The notes: generated by a model not told the origin, from the sequence alone. A stretch of 64,000 nucleotides of DNA from an uncultured Clostridia bacterium (GCA_947089135.1 CAMUJF010000013.1:1-64000), one strand, 5' to 3'. Positions 1 through 8,937 are shown, numbered from the stretch's first letter. A program made the numbers and translations.

Positions 1-105
1 CCTTTCGGAGCTCTTGAACGATAGGGGAATTTCGCGCTCTGCGGAGCGCGCCAAGGGGCTCTGCCCCCTTGACCCCCGCGAGCTGTGCTCAGCTCGACCA
101 GCTAA
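1..105. repeat. Hairpin-rich intergenic repeat upstream of ahcY
   Basis: Three inverted repeats are packed here: CGCGCTC/GAGCGCG (33-39 and 44-50), AAGGGG/CCCCTT (within 53-70) and CGAGCT/AGCTCG (79-96). Positions 1-75 align to the reverse complement of about 13693-13792, sharing the blocks CGGAGCTCTT, AACGATAG, TTTCGC and CTCTGCGGA and a CCAA-GGGCTC-GCCC hairpin. This marks a dispersed repeat. The left end is cut by the window edge. Confidence 0.65.
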
Positions 106-148
106 AATCGGCGTTTTCGCCGACGGAAATATAGAAAGGATGATCAGA

Positions 149-1396
149 ATGTCAAGCGAGATTAGAGATGTAAACCTTTGGGAAAGCGGCGAAACTAAAA
201 TTCAGTGGGTAAAGGCAAATATGCCCTTGCTCCGCGGTATCGAGGAGGAATTTTCCGCTCAAAAGCCCTTTGCAGGCATTAAGGTTGCTCTTTCCGTGCA
301 CCTTGAAGCCAAAACCGCGTATCTGTGCCGCGTACTTGCGGCAGGCGGCGCGGAAATGTACATCACGGGCAGCAATCCCCTTTCCACCCAAGACGACGTT
401 GCGGCGGCTCTTGTTCACGGCGGTCTGAACGTTTTTGCCTGGTACAACGCCACCGACGAGGAGTACCACCGTCATACCTCAAAGGTTATCGAAGCGGGTC
501 CCAACATCATCATCGACGACGGCGGCGACCTTGTGAACCTTATCCACAACGAGTACCCCGAAAAAATCAAGGACGTTATCGGCGGCTGCGAGGAAACCAC
601 AACGGGAATTATCCGCCTTATCGCAATGGCTAAGGAAAACAAGCTGCAATTCCCCATGGTTCTGGTAAATAATGCCGATTGCAAGCACCTTTTCGACAAC
701 CGCTACGGTACGGGTCAGTCTGTTTGGGACGGAATTAACCGTACCACAAACCTTATCGTTGCGGGCAAAAACGTTGTTGTGGCAGGATACGGTTGGTGCG
801 GAAAGGGCGTTGCAATGCGTGCAAAGGGTCTGGGCGCGGAGGTAATAGTTACCGAGATAGACCCCATAAAGGCTATGGAGGCTGTTATGGACGGCTTCAA
901 GGTAATGAAAATGACAGAGGCGGCTAAGGTTGGAGACTTTTTTGTAACAGTCACAGGCTGCCGCGACGTTATTACCGAGGAAAGCTTTAACGTAATGAAG
1001 AACGGCGCGATATGCTGCAACGCAGGACACTTTGACGTTGAGGTGGACGTTGCCACGCTGAAGAAAATTGCCGTTGAAACAAAGACTGCACGTAACAATA
1101 TTCAGGGCTACAAGCTGAAAAACGGAAACTGGATCTACGTTATCGCCGAGGGACGTCTTGTAAACCTCGCCGCGGGAGACGGTCACCCCGCTGAGATAAT
1201 GGACATGAGTTTTGCAATTCAGGCGTTGTCCGCTCTGCACCTTGTTAAGAACAAGGGACAGCTTACGGAAAAAATCATCGACGTACCCAAGTATATCGAC
1301 CGCGAAGTTGCGGAGAGAAAGATACGCTACTGGGGCATGGAGATCGACAAGCTCACCGACGTGCAGGAGAAGTACCTCAACAGTTGGGAAGCGTAA
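149..1396 (+). CDS. ahcY: Adenosylhomocysteinase (S-adenosylhomocysteine hydrolase)
   Basis: NAD-dependent enzyme that reversibly splits S-adenosylhomocysteine into adenosine and homocysteine, removing the inhibitory product of SAM-dependent methylation. The 415-aa protein has the NAD-binding glycine motif GYGWCGKG at residues 213-220, the DDGGDLV substrate-site segment near residue 123, and the usual C-terminal region. It matches the short bacterial form of the family. The reading frame is open upstream to position 14, but that part lies in the hairpin repeat. The ATG at 149 has a GAAAGGA site 8 bases before it and gives the family-like N-terminus MSSEIRDVNLW. A terminator follows at 1477. 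Confidence 0.95.
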   Translation: MSSEIRDVNLWESGETKIQWVKANMPLLRGIEEEFSAQKPFAGIKVALSVHLEAKTAYLCRVLAAGGAEMYITGSNPLSTQDDVAAALVHGGLNVFAWYNATDEEYHRHTSKVIEAGPNIIIDDGGDLVNLIHNEYPEKIKDVIGGCEETTTGIIRLIAMAKENKLQFPMVLVNNADCKHLFDNRYGTGQSVWDGINRTTNLIVAGKNVVVAGYGWCGKGVAMRAKGLGAEVIVTEIDPIKAMEAVMDGFKVMKMTEAAKVGDFFVTVTGCRDVITEESFNVMKNGAICCNAGHFDVEVDVATLKKIAVETKTARNNIQGYKLKNGNWIYVIAEGRLVNLAAGDGHPAEIMDMSFAIQALSALHLVKNKGQLTEKIIDVPKYIDREVAERKIRYWGMEIDKLTDVQEKYLNSWEA

Positions 1397-1476
1397 GCCT
1401 GCAATAGTGCAAATAGCGCAAACAACGCAGAACAGGGATTTATCCAAAAACGGAAATGAATAATATTTGCGGAAAT

Positions 1477-1519
1477 AAAACTCGGAGACCGGAATTTTTG
1501 CCGATTTCCGAGTTTTTTT
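1477..1519 (+). terminator. Rho-independent terminator of ahcY
   Basis: Stem ACTCGGA/TCCGAGT with an inner CGG/CCG pair, followed by a run of T. It lies 80 bases after the ahcY stop and before the next promoter. Confidence 0.85.
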
Positions 1520-1529
1520 GTTAAAGTAA

Positions 1530-1558
1530 TTGCAAATTGCAAACCGATGTGGTATAAT
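1530..1558 (+). promoter_or_regulatory. Sigma-A type promoter
   Basis: TTGCAA (1530-1535), 17-base spacer, TATAAT (1553-1558). It sits 39 bases before the ATG at 1597 and just after the ahcY terminator, so it probably drives the 1597-4609 gene set. Confidence 0.8.
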
Positions 1559-1596
1559 GAATTATACATGAATTTTTGCAGAGAGGAACTTTTAGA

Positions 1597-3429
1597 ATGG
1601 ATAACAGCATCGTCAGATTTGCCGTTTACGATAATACCAATTTTTACAAGATAGAGCCTTCGAGAACGCTTCTGCACTTTACCGAGTTTGACTTTACCTA
1701 TTTTTGGGAACAATGCATAGAGGCGGGCAAGACCGCGCGCAAAACGGGAAGACTTCCCCAGAACATCGTCACAGGTGCAAAAGCGGCAGTGGGACGCGCT
1801 CATCCATATATCGAGGCGTGCATCGGCACTGACTACTCAGAAATAGTTCTGGACTGCATTATCGAGTACATCTGCCACAGTGAAAGAATAGGTCTGGAAG
1901 AACTGTGGGCAAGGTGCATTTCTCCGAAAAACCCCTATGAAGAAGCAATTTTCAGGCGTATTTCCGAGTACAAGGCGAACCGCGCCATGAACCGCTGGAC
2001 GAGCATTGTCCGCCTGCAGGAGTACGCAAAAAATAAAATGACATTTATTTTTGATACCGATGATATCGGCGATATACTCAGCGACGACACCGTCCGCGCG
2101 AGAAAAGAATATTTTGACCTGGCTCTTTCGGTAGCTGCAAACGAGCTTGGCTGTTCGGGAAATTTGCTTCCGTCGGTAAAGCTTCTGACTCCCGCAACGC
2201 TGCCCAACTCGGCTTTCGTGGTAGGAAAAGTCTCGAAATCCATATACCGCCGCTTTGCCGACGAGCTTGCCGAGGGCAGGGACTTGTCCGCAATGGAAAA
2301 GCGAGATTGCTCAAAAATACGCGATCAGCTTGCCATGGAAGCGTATTCATACGTTAAGGGCATGACCCGTCCAAATGAAATAGAAATGAATTTCGCTCTT
2401 GAAGCGATCAGGGAAAATCCCGCAAAGATCTACTATCCCGACAGCTTAAAGGCGACGATCGACCTTGAGTTCGAGCTTATGGTGCGTGATAAAATATATA
2501 TGCGCAAATGTGAAAACTGCGGAAGATTTTTTACAGCTCTTGACGACAATACCCGCTGCGACAGGGTGAACAGCTCCGGCAAGACTTGCCGCCGCCAGTA
2601 CGAGGAGCTTGTGGAAAGTATTTCCGCCAAAGCCGGGGTGCAGGGATCTGTTCCGCAAGCGGAGGAAAATACTTCTGCAGAAAATTCGGAAACGGCAAAT
2701 ATAACGGAAATTTCTCCTGTTTCATCCTTGGTACCCCCGCCTGAGGTGCATGAACCCGTTACAGTTCCGAAGGAAACGGAAAAACGCGCACAGAAGCTTT
2801 ACAACGCTCTCTATAAGCGCGTCAATAAAGGAATTGACGAAAACGAGTTCAAGGAATGGTCACAGTATCTGTCCAATATGAAGAGAAATCTGAAGCTCGG
2901 CGAAGCTTCCCTAAAGCAGTACGAGGAATTTCTCGACTATTCTGACAGACTTTGCAGGGAGGTCAAGCTTGCAAGCAAAAACAAGACGGTGCACGCTCCC
3001 GTTGAAAAGCCTTACGATATGAGCAATCCGATCGGAAAAACCGGAAACGATACGGCAGAAACGGAAACGCCGGAAGAAACATATGGAAATGATACAGCAA
3101 ATGAAATTTCCGAGGAGGAATTTGTGGAAATTGCAGAGCTGTCTGAGAAAATAGAGAAAAAGTATGCTGAAAAAGTTGCCTCCGAAACCTCACCGAAAGT
3201 CCCGCAGGTAGAAGGAACGGTGGTATCTCCCGACAATGTGAAGGTCAAGCCGTTTATGCCGCAGGCCTTCGATTCGCTGTACGACGCTATGCAGGCAGGA
3301 AACAGCGATGATGAGGACGGAGACGAGTCCCCTAAAAAGCAGAGTAAGCCCGTGGAGATCAAAAAACCAAAGTGGGAACGCATAAGCCGCGAGGAAGCTT
3401 TCAAGGACAACGATAAGGACGACGAGTAA
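1597..3429 (+). CDS. Large unknown protein with a Cys-rich zinc-type motif (DUF6076-like)
   Basis: 610 aa, function unknown. Residues 1-300 look like a helical globular domain. A CENCGRFF segment begins at residue 305 and is followed by further cysteines (CDR and GKTC) about 10 and 20 residues on, the pattern of a four-Cys zinc site. A Ser/Glu/Pro-rich linker follows, then a charged helical segment (about residues 395-460) and a long acidic C-terminal tail ending in a Lys/Asp/Glu cluster. The Cys motif and its surroundings resemble the Clostridia family DUF6076; that match is from memory. The chosen ATG has GAGAGGA 9 bases upstream; an upstream TTG at 1576 has none. It is the first gene of a set with 3462 and aroK. 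Confidence 0.8.
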   Translation: MDNSIVRFAVYDNTNFYKIEPSRTLLHFTEFDFTYFWEQCIEAGKTARKTGRLPQNIVTGAKAAVGRAHPYIEACIGTDYSEIVLDCIIEYICHSERIGLEELWARCISPKNPYEEAIFRRISEYKANRAMNRWTSIVRLQEYAKNKMTFIFDTDDIGDILSDDTVRARKEYFDLALSVAANELGCSGNLLPSVKLLTPATLPNSAFVVGKVSKSIYRRFADELAEGRDLSAMEKRDCSKIRDQLAMEAYSYVKGMTRPNEIEMNFALEAIRENPAKIYYPDSLKATIDLEFELMVRDKIYMRKCENCGRFFTALDDNTRCDRVNSSGKTCRRQYEELVESISAKAGVQGSVPQAEENTSAENSETANITEISPVSSLVPPPEVHEPVTVPKETEKRAQKLYNALYKRVNKGIDENEFKEWSQYLSNMKRNLKLGEASLKQYEEFLDYSDRLCREVKLASKNKTVHAPVEKPYDMSNPIGKTGNDTAETETPEETYGNDTANEISEEEFVEIAELSEKIEKKYAEKVASETSPKVPQVEGTVVSPDNVKVKPFMPQAFDSLYDAMQAGNSDDEDGDESPKKQSKPVEIKKPKWERISREEAFKDNDKDDE

Positions 3430-3461
3430 ACGTCCCATATAAAACCGAAAGGAGCTGCAAA

Positions 3462-4112
3462 ATGCTTTTTATAAACGAAGCAGCCGCGATAAACGGTCTT
3501 GCGGACACTATCATAAAGGGCGGAGTAAGCCTTTACAACGCCATGAAATACATCTATTCAATTGCCGAGGACGATTTCTACAACATCAGCATAAAGGACG
3601 CTTTCAAGGTGGTGCTCAACAATATCACAGACACCGACTGCTTGCAGGGACTGGGGCTGCACATAGACGGACGTACCTGTGCCGAAATGCAGAGCGAGGC
3701 GTACAATCACGTATTATCGCTTATGGTTTACTCTTTGGCGGTGAGGATACCCACCCTGAAAAATGTTAAGATAAACGATGAAAATATGACCGACGACCAG
3801 CTTTACCGTCTCTATAATGCGGTAATGGAAAAGGGCGCGGAAAACTACAAGGACATGATATCCGAAACATTTCTGGAAACCAAGTACCTTGTGAGAAAGG
3901 GTAAAAAACTCCAGCCGTTTACCGCGGACTGGTACAAGACCTATATCTATACCAACGTTCCCGAACTGGCGGAAATAACCAATAAAAATATGTTTCTGCT
4001 GGGCTTTGCGGACGTGCTTTTCGCCATGTTCTACTCATGTCTTGAAGAGGAAATACGAAACAAGATGACGGAGTATACCGCCGACAATCTTTCCGAAGTT
4101 GAGGGAAAATAG
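3462..4112 (+). CDS. Unknown soluble protein, 216 aa
   Basis: I do not recognise this family. The protein is mostly alpha-helical in character, with no signal peptide, no clear membrane segment and no cysteine metal motif. The start has a strong GAAAGGAG site. It lies 32 bases after the DUF6076-like gene and ends 2 bases before aroK, so the three are probably co-transcribed. Nothing in the sequence ties it to shikimate metabolism. Confidence 0.8.
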   Translation: MLFINEAAAINGLADTIIKGGVSLYNAMKYIYSIAEDDFYNISIKDAFKVVLNNITDTDCLQGLGLHIDGRTCAEMQSEAYNHVLSLMVYSLAVRIPTLKNVKINDENMTDDQLYRLYNAVMEKGAENYKDMISETFLETKYLVRKGKKLQPFTADWYKTYIYTNVPELAEITNKNMFLLGFADVLFAMFYSCLEEEIRNKMTEYTADNLSEVEGK

Positions 4113-4114
4113 CT

Positions 4115-4609
4115 ATGAGACCTATATATTTATGCGGCTTTATGGGCTGCGGAAAAACTACCGCAGGAAAGCTTCTTGCGAAAAAGCTCGGCTGCGGATT
4201 CTACGATATGGACGATTATATCACTGAAAAGGAAAAAATGAAAATACCGCAAATATTTGCGGAAAAAGGAGAAAAATATTTCCGTGAAGCGGAAACGGAA
4301 GCAGTCCGCGAGCTTGCGGGAAAAGGCGGAGTTATCGCCTGCGGAGGCGGCGCGATGCTGAAACAGGAAAACGCGGCTATTGCTTCTGCGGCGGGAATTG
4401 TTGTTTATATAGCTGTTCCTTTTGAGACCTGCTATTCCCGCATTTCCGGAGACAGAAACCGCCCGATCGTTATGGACAACACCAAAGAAGAACTTGAGAT
4501 CATTTACGACGGCAGAGCTCCGGTGTACAGCAAAAACGCTTCGCTAACGGTAAGCGGAAACGGTTCCGCCGAGGAAATTGCCGACAGGATAATTGCGGCG
4601 TTAGGATAA
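4115..4609 (+). CDS. aroK: Shikimate kinase
   Basis: Phosphorylates shikimate with ATP, the fifth step of the chorismate pathway. The 164-aa length is normal. Visible motifs are the P-loop GFMGCGKT (residues 8-15), the shikimate-binding DMDD (31-34), the GGGAM turn near residue 78 and the DRNRP lid segment near residue 113. It starts 2 bases after the previous stop, with GAGGGA inside that gene as ribosome site. The other aromatic pathway genes are not in this window. Confidence 0.95.
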   Translation: MRPIYLCGFMGCGKTTAGKLLAKKLGCGFYDMDDYITEKEKMKIPQIFAEKGEKYFREAETEAVRELAGKGGVIACGGGAMLKQENAAIASAAGIVVYIAVPFETCYSRISGDRNRPIVMDNTKEELEIIYDGRAPVYSKNASLTVSGNGSAEEIADRIIAALG

Positions 4610-4702
4610 TTATTACAGCAATTTCACGCCGGAAATGATCAAAATTCCGGTCTGAATCTTGCGGCGAAAATTTTCGTTTGTATTTCCAAAGTGAAATATA
4701 AG

Positions 4703-4730
4703 GCGGCGGACTTTGCGTCCGCCGCTTTTT
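4703..4730 (+). terminator. Terminator after aroK
   Basis: Perfect 9-bp stem CGGCGGAC-type (4703-4711 with 4717-4725), followed by TTTTT. It separates the aroK set from the sigma-factor genes. Confidence 0.85.
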
Positions 4731-4756
4731 AAATTACGAAATTTTTTTAAGATTTT

Positions 4757-4784
4757 TGTAACGTTTTGCACTTTTGGGAGTTAA
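4757..4784 (+). promoter_or_regulatory. Possible ECF-type autoregulatory promoter
   Basis: TGTAACGTTT at 4757-4766 resembles the AAC-containing -35 of ECF sigma promoters and is followed about 12 bases later by GAGTTAA. Autoregulation is common for ECF genes. The distance to the ribosome site at 4791 would leave almost no leader, so this call is weak. Confidence 0.3.
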
Positions 4785-4808
4785 ATATACAGAAAGGAGG
4801 CGAACGGT

Positions 4809-5282
4809 TTGGAGCTTGACGAGACTTATAAAAGGTACGCTGACACGGTTTTTCGGTATCTTACAGCGCTGTGCGGAAATTCCGATCTTGCGGAGGAGCT
4901 TACTCAGGAGACCTTTTTCCGCGCAGTGAAATACGCAAATCGTTTTGACGGAAACGTCAAAGTAACCACGTGGCTTTGCCAGATCGCAAAGAACGCATAT
5001 TTTTCCTACCTGAAAAAGGAAAAACGAAGAAACGGTACGAGCCTTGACGAAACGGATACCCCTGTTGAAACCGATATGCTGGACAGGGAAAATTGCCGCG
5101 AGCTCTATAAGACCGTTCACCGCCTCGACGAGCCGTATCGCGAAATAGTCCTGCTGCGTATGCACACGGATATGAGCTTTTCTGAAATAGGAGAGATATT
5201 TGAAAAATCCGAGGGCTGGGCAAGAGTTACCTTCTACCGCGGAAAGGAAAAACTAAAAAAATTGCTGGAGGGGATAGAATGA
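4809..5282 (+). CDS. ECF-type RNA polymerase sigma factor
   Basis: A small sigma-70 family factor (157 aa) with region 2 (residues about 5-70, including a Thr-Gln-Glu-Thr-Phe segment) and region 4 helix-turn-helix (about 100-150, with EPYREIVLLR and FSEIGEIF). It recruits RNA polymerase to a specific regulon. The start is TTG at 4809, placed 8 bases after a strong GAAAGGAGG. The next gene overlaps by 4 bases (ATGA) and encodes its likely anti-sigma factor. What signal it senses is not visible. Confidence 0.92.
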   Translation: MELDETYKRYADTVFRYLTALCGNSDLAEELTQETFFRAVKYANRFDGNVKVTTWLCQIAKNAYFSYLKKEKRRNGTSLDETDTPVETDMLDRENCRELYKTVHRLDEPYREIVLLRMHTDMSFSEIGEIFEKSEGWARVTFYRGKEKLKKLLEGIE

Positions 5283-6859
5283 TTTTTACCTGTAAAGTTA
5301 TAGAAGATCTGCTTCCGCTGTATGCGGACGGAATATGCTCTGAGGACACCAAAACCATTGTGGAGCACCATACCGCAGAGTGCGCAGAGTGCCGCCAAAA
5401 GCTGGAGGCTATGACAGAAAAAACGGTACGAACCGAAGAAAACGGCAGCGGAAAAAAGTCAGCCGATAACCCGTTTAAAAAAGTACAGCGGCACTATACG
5501 CGGCTGATCGTTTTTACCTTGCTGATATGCGCGGCTGTGTTAATACCGACGGCTATGCTCTTCAAGCTGTATGTCGGAGAAGAGACCGGTCAAGGCATGA
5601 GCTTTTCAAGTATTGCCGCAAGCCGCAAGCTTAAGGAATTCGGAAATATGTTCAAGCACGGGGAATACCGCAAAGCTCTGGATTCCGTTGAGTTTTATTA
5701 TCAGGCGGACTATTCCGCTGCCGAGCTTGAGGTTCTCAAGGATATGTTCGCTGCCGATTTAGAGGAATATTATAAGAAGTTCCCAATAAAAAAAGTAAGG
5801 GCGGAGGCTGCCGACGGAAAAAGCGAAAGAGGATCTGTATACCTTTATCTTGACGCGGATAAGTACAGAGGTACAGACGCCGAACCGGTACAACATCTGT
5901 ATTTTGAGATAAGTAAAACGGATCTCGGTTCATACGTTATGACGCTGAGCGGCTGTGAGGCATGGGTAATGTCGGATTCGGAATATGCCGATTATGACCG
6001 TGGGATCAACGCCGGATTCCCGCCGCTGCAGCTAATTCCGTGCAACAGAACCGAAGAAATTTTTAATAGTTTCAAAAAGAAATTTTTTATATTTATGTTT
6101 GCGTTCTATACCGACGAATATAATTCTGTCAGAGATCAGATATACCGAGACGGCATATATAAACAAGATGTTATCAGCTGCGTATACGCACAAAAACTGA
6201 AAAAGCTGCTTGCGGATTACAGCTATATCGGCTGTGAAAGCGAGGGTATGACATATGTCCGTGAGAATATCTTGGATTATCCGAGCCATTTTATTCAGCA
6301 CGCTGTCCTGACGATGAGCACAGCGGACGGAAATTTGTTTACCGTTGAGTTTGATACCCCTATACTTTCGGACGGGTGTATTACTCATCTGAAAAACGTT
6401 TCCTATTCGGACAACGCTCCCGAAGATTTCAGGCTTCGGTTCGAGGATATTTTCGTAAACGATGCTCCTGTTTTCGAGCAGTATCGAGAGCAGCAGCTGA
6501 ACGACGGGAAATTCTACCTTAACGGCAATACCGAAAGCTGTTACTACGAAGTAAAGAACGGCAAAATACAATTTGTAATGGAAAATGAAAAGCAGACTCG
6601 GGAATGCTATGAGGCAGAAATGGCAAATACAGACAACGAAGCATACCGCACTTTGAATTACGACGCATGGTACAAATCGGCGGTCTACGGCTGGGACGAA
6701 CCGAAACCCTACGATGTTTCTCCCACACGTTACGGAATATTTGTCCTGTACGATGTAGGATACGATCTGAACGGAATAAGATCAAGCTACGTTATGTCAA
6801 TTGAATACAGCGACAACGACAATATTATTCACCAAAACTGCGTATTCACAAGAGTATGA
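5279..6859 (+). CDS. Membrane anti-sigma factor with zinc-finger N-terminus
   Basis: 526 aa. The cytoplasmic N-terminus carries an anti-sigma HxxxCxxC motif (His31, Cys35, Cys38) typical of ZAS/zf-HC2 proteins that hold ECF sigma factors. One membrane helix follows at about residues 76-97, then an ectodomain of about 420 residues outside the cell that I cannot match to a known fold. Overlap of start and sigma-factor stop (ATGA) implies translational coupling. By family analogy, the ectodomain would sense an envelope signal and release the sigma factor. The ectodomain is much larger than in most anti-sigma factors. Confidence 0.88.
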   Translation: MIFTCKVIEDLLPLYADGICSEDTKTIVEHHTAECAECRQKLEAMTEKTVRTEENGSGKKSADNPFKKVQRHYTRLIVFTLLICAAVLIPTAMLFKLYVGEETGQGMSFSSIAASRKLKEFGNMFKHGEYRKALDSVEFYYQADYSAAELEVLKDMFAADLEEYYKKFPIKKVRAEAADGKSERGSVYLYLDADKYRGTDAEPVQHLYFEISKTDLGSYVMTLSGCEAWVMSDSEYADYDRGINAGFPPLQLIPCNRTEEIFNSFKKKFFIFMFAFYTDEYNSVRDQIYRDGIYKQDVISCVYAQKLKKLLADYSYIGCESEGMTYVRENILDYPSHFIQHAVLTMSTADGNLFTVEFDTPILSDGCITHLKNVSYSDNAPEDFRLRFEDIFVNDAPVFEQYREQQLNDGKFYLNGNTESCYYEVKNGKIQFVMENEKQTRECYEAEMANTDNEAYRTLNYDAWYKSAVYGWDEPKPYDVSPTRYGIFVLYDVGYDLNGIRSSYVMSIEYSDNDNIIHQNCVFTRV

Positions 6860-6862
6860 TAA

Positions 6863-7007
6863 AAAGGCTTCCCGAACGCTTTTATACTAATCACCATTAG
6901 AATTATTGACAAGAAATCGGCACAAAAACTTTGATATATGCGGTTTTGTGCCGAGAGATTGTCTATAATTCAATGAGGGATTAGTATTATACGCTCGGGA
7001 AGCCTTT
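6863..7007. mobile_element. 145-bp near-perfect palindrome, MITE-like foldback element
   Basis: The two halves pair almost throughout: AAAGGCTTCCCGA with TCGGGAAGCCTTT at the ends, then ATACTAATC/GATTAGTAT, CATT/AATG, GAATTA/TAATTC, GACAA/TTGTC and TCGGCACAAAA/TTTTGTGCCGA around a loop of about 13 bases. It fills the whole gap between the convergent anti-sigma and rex genes, and its last bases form part of the rex stop codon. It codes for nothing. It could be a miniature transposable element, a bidirectional terminator, or both. No obvious target-site duplication is visible. Confidence 0.75.
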
Positions 7008-7665
7008 ACTTGTTTTTTTCGGTTTTGCCGTCGTCATCGTCCGCATGAGTAAGCGCATAGGCGAGGGTCATTATACTGTCGCCCAAATGAACGTTCTCCA
7101 CCGCCGCGTCCTTGTGGGCGATCTTTATATCGTAGTGGCTGAAATTCCAGAAAGCCGTTATACCAAGCGAAACCAGCTTGTCCGCAAGCTCCTGAGCGGC
7201 TGTCTTGGGTATGCACAGTATCGCGATCTGCGGTTTTTCCGTTTGGAAAAAGCTTTCCATTTCGGATACGGGTATTACACGAAGTCCTGCAACAACGCTT
7301 CCCGCCTTTGCAGGATCGCTGTCGAAAATGCCGACAAGATCGCAGCCGTACTCGTTGAAATTCATGTGTGTGGCAATCGCTCTGCCAAGATTTCCCGCAC
7401 CGATAAGCACGGTCTTATAGCCCTGATCCACGCCGAGTATCTTTCCAATTTCATCGTGAAGCTCCTGTAAATTGTAGCCGTAGCCCTGCTGACCGAAGCC
7501 GCCGAAGCAGTTCAGATCCTGCCGTATCTGTGATGCCGTAAGGGACATTTTCCCCGCCAGCTCCCCCGACGAGATCCTTACCGTTCCCTGCTTCAGAAGC
7601 TCCCCCACAAATCTGTAGTACCTGGGAAGCCGCTTTATAACAGACGTTGATATATTCTTTGCCAT
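7006..7665 (-). CDS. rex: Redox-sensing transcriptional repressor Rex
   Basis: Rex binds DNA when NADH is low and releases it when the NADH/NAD ratio rises, controlling fermentation and respiration genes. The 219-aa protein has the winged-helix domain at residues 1-80 and a Rossmann domain with GAGNLG at 89-94. The start has AAAAGGGTG upstream. It is the last gene of the aconitase-icd transcript, 51 bases after icd. Its stop codon overlaps the palindromic element. A poly-charged DDDDGKTEKNK tail ends the protein. Confidence 0.95.
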   Translation of the reverse strand: MAKNISTSVIKRLPRYYRFVGELLKQGTVRISSGELAGKMSLTASQIRQDLNCFGGFGQQGYGYNLQELHDEIGKILGVDQGYKTVLIGAGNLGRAIATHMNFNEYGCDLVGIFDSDPAKAGSVVAGLRVIPVSEMESFFQTEKPQIAILCIPKTAAQELADKLVSLGITAFWNFSHYDIKIAHKDAAVENVHLGDSIMTLAYALTHADDDDGKTEKNK

Positions 7666-7716
7666 GACGTTTTCACCCTTTTGAATAAAAACTATTTCGG
7701 ATGCAGGAATTTAAGT

Positions 7717-8937
7717 TTATCCCTGCATCATTTTTTCAAGTCTCTTATTAATCTCAACAAGGAAAGTTTCCGTATCCACGACCTGCTTGTCGGGAAGCTT
7801 GCTCATTGCGGCAAGGTTCTTGTCCATGATGCCGTCCTCCATGGTCTGAACAGAAGCCTTTTCAAGCTTGTCGGCGTAATCGCAGAGTGCGGGAATATTG
7901 TCCAGTTCCCCTCTCTTACGGAGCGCCCCGGACCATGCGAAAATAGTGGCAATGGGGTTTGTGGAGGTCTTTTCGCCCTTTAAGTAATTGTAGTAATGGC
8001 GTGTAACAGTACCGTGAGCAGCCTCGTACTCGTAAACCCCGTCGGGGGATACAAGAACTGAGGTCATAAGTCCCAGAGAACCAAAAGCGGTCGCAAGCAT
8101 ATCGGACATAACATCTCCGTCATAGTTCTTGCAAGCCCAGATAAAACCGCCCTCGGAGCGGATAACGCGGGCAACAACGTCGTCGATAAGAGTATAGAAA
8201 TACTCAATGCCCGCTGCCTCAAATTTGGACTTATAGTCCGCCTCGTAAATTTCCGCGAAAATATCCTTGAAGCGGTGGTCGTAGGTCTTGGAAATGGTGT
8301 CCTTTGAAGCGAACCACAGGTCTTCCTTGGCGTCAAGAGCGTAGTTGAAGCAGGCTCTTGCAAAGCTTGCAATAGAGCTGTCAAGATTGTGCACGCCCTG
8401 AACGATACCGTCGGAATTTTTAAAATCGTGGATAAGAGCGCGGGTCTCCTTGCCGTCCTTGTCGGTGATGACGATTTCCGCCTTGCTGCCCTGAGGAGCT
8501 TTCAGCTCGGTGTTTTTGTAGATGTCGCCGTAAGCGTGACGGGCGATAGTGATAGGCTTAGTCCATGTGGGAATGTAGGGCGTAATGCCGTCCACAAGGA
8601 TAGGCTTTCTGAAAACAGTGCCGTCAAGGATAGCACGGATAGTACCGTTTGGGGATTTCCACATCTCCTTTAACTTGTACTCCTCAACACGCTGCGCGTT
8701 GGGTGTGATAGTGGCGCACTTAACGGCAACGCCGTACTTTTTTGTGGCATTGGCGGAATCGACTGTTACCTGATCGTCCGTCTCGTTTCTGTGCACCAGA
8801 CCCAAATCGTAGTATTCCGTGTTAAGGTCGATATAGGGATTGATGAGGATATCCTTTATCATTTTCCAGATGATTCGGGTCATCTCGTCTCCGTCCATCT
8901 CCACAAGGGGGGTGGTCATTTTGATTTTTTCAGACAT
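7717..8937 (-). CDS. icd: NADP-dependent isocitrate dehydrogenase (eukaryote-like dimeric type)
   Basis: Oxidatively decarboxylates isocitrate to 2-oxoglutarate. The 406-aa sequence begins with the family-typical VEMDGDEMTRIIW and contains AVKCATITPN and the GTVTRHYY segment, matching the mitochondrial-like NADP enzymes also found in Clostridia and Bacteroidetes. It has a GAGGAA ribosome site. The upstream membrane-protein gene overlaps it by 8 bases, and rex follows. With aconitase it forms the citrate-to-2-oxoglutarate arm used mainly for glutamate synthesis in anaerobes. NADP specificity is from family knowledge. Confidence 0.95.
   Translation of the reverse strand: MSEKIKMTTPLVEMDGDEMTRIIWKMIKDILINPYIDLNTEYYDLGLVHRNETDDQVTVDSANATKKYGVAVKCATITPNAQRVEEYKLKEMWKSPNGTIRAILDGTVFRKPILVDGITPYIPTWTKPITIARHAYGDIYKNTELKAPQGSKAEIVITDKDGKETRALIHDFKNSDGIVQGVHNLDSSIASFARACFNYALDAKEDLWFASKDTISKTYDHRFKDIFAEIYEADYKSKFEAAGIEYFYTLIDDVVARVIRSEGGFIWACKNYDGDVMSDMLATAFGSLGLMTSVLVSPDGVYEYEAAHGTVTRHYYNYLKGEKTSTNPIATIFAWSGALRKRGELDNIPALCDYADKLEKASVQTMEDGIMDKNLAAMSKLPDKQVVDTETFLVEINKRLEKMMQG

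Noticed and set aside
479..1447. 322-aa open frame on the minus strand
   Set aside because: Lies opposite ahcY, whose protein is clearly recognisable; no ribosome site and no family resemblance.
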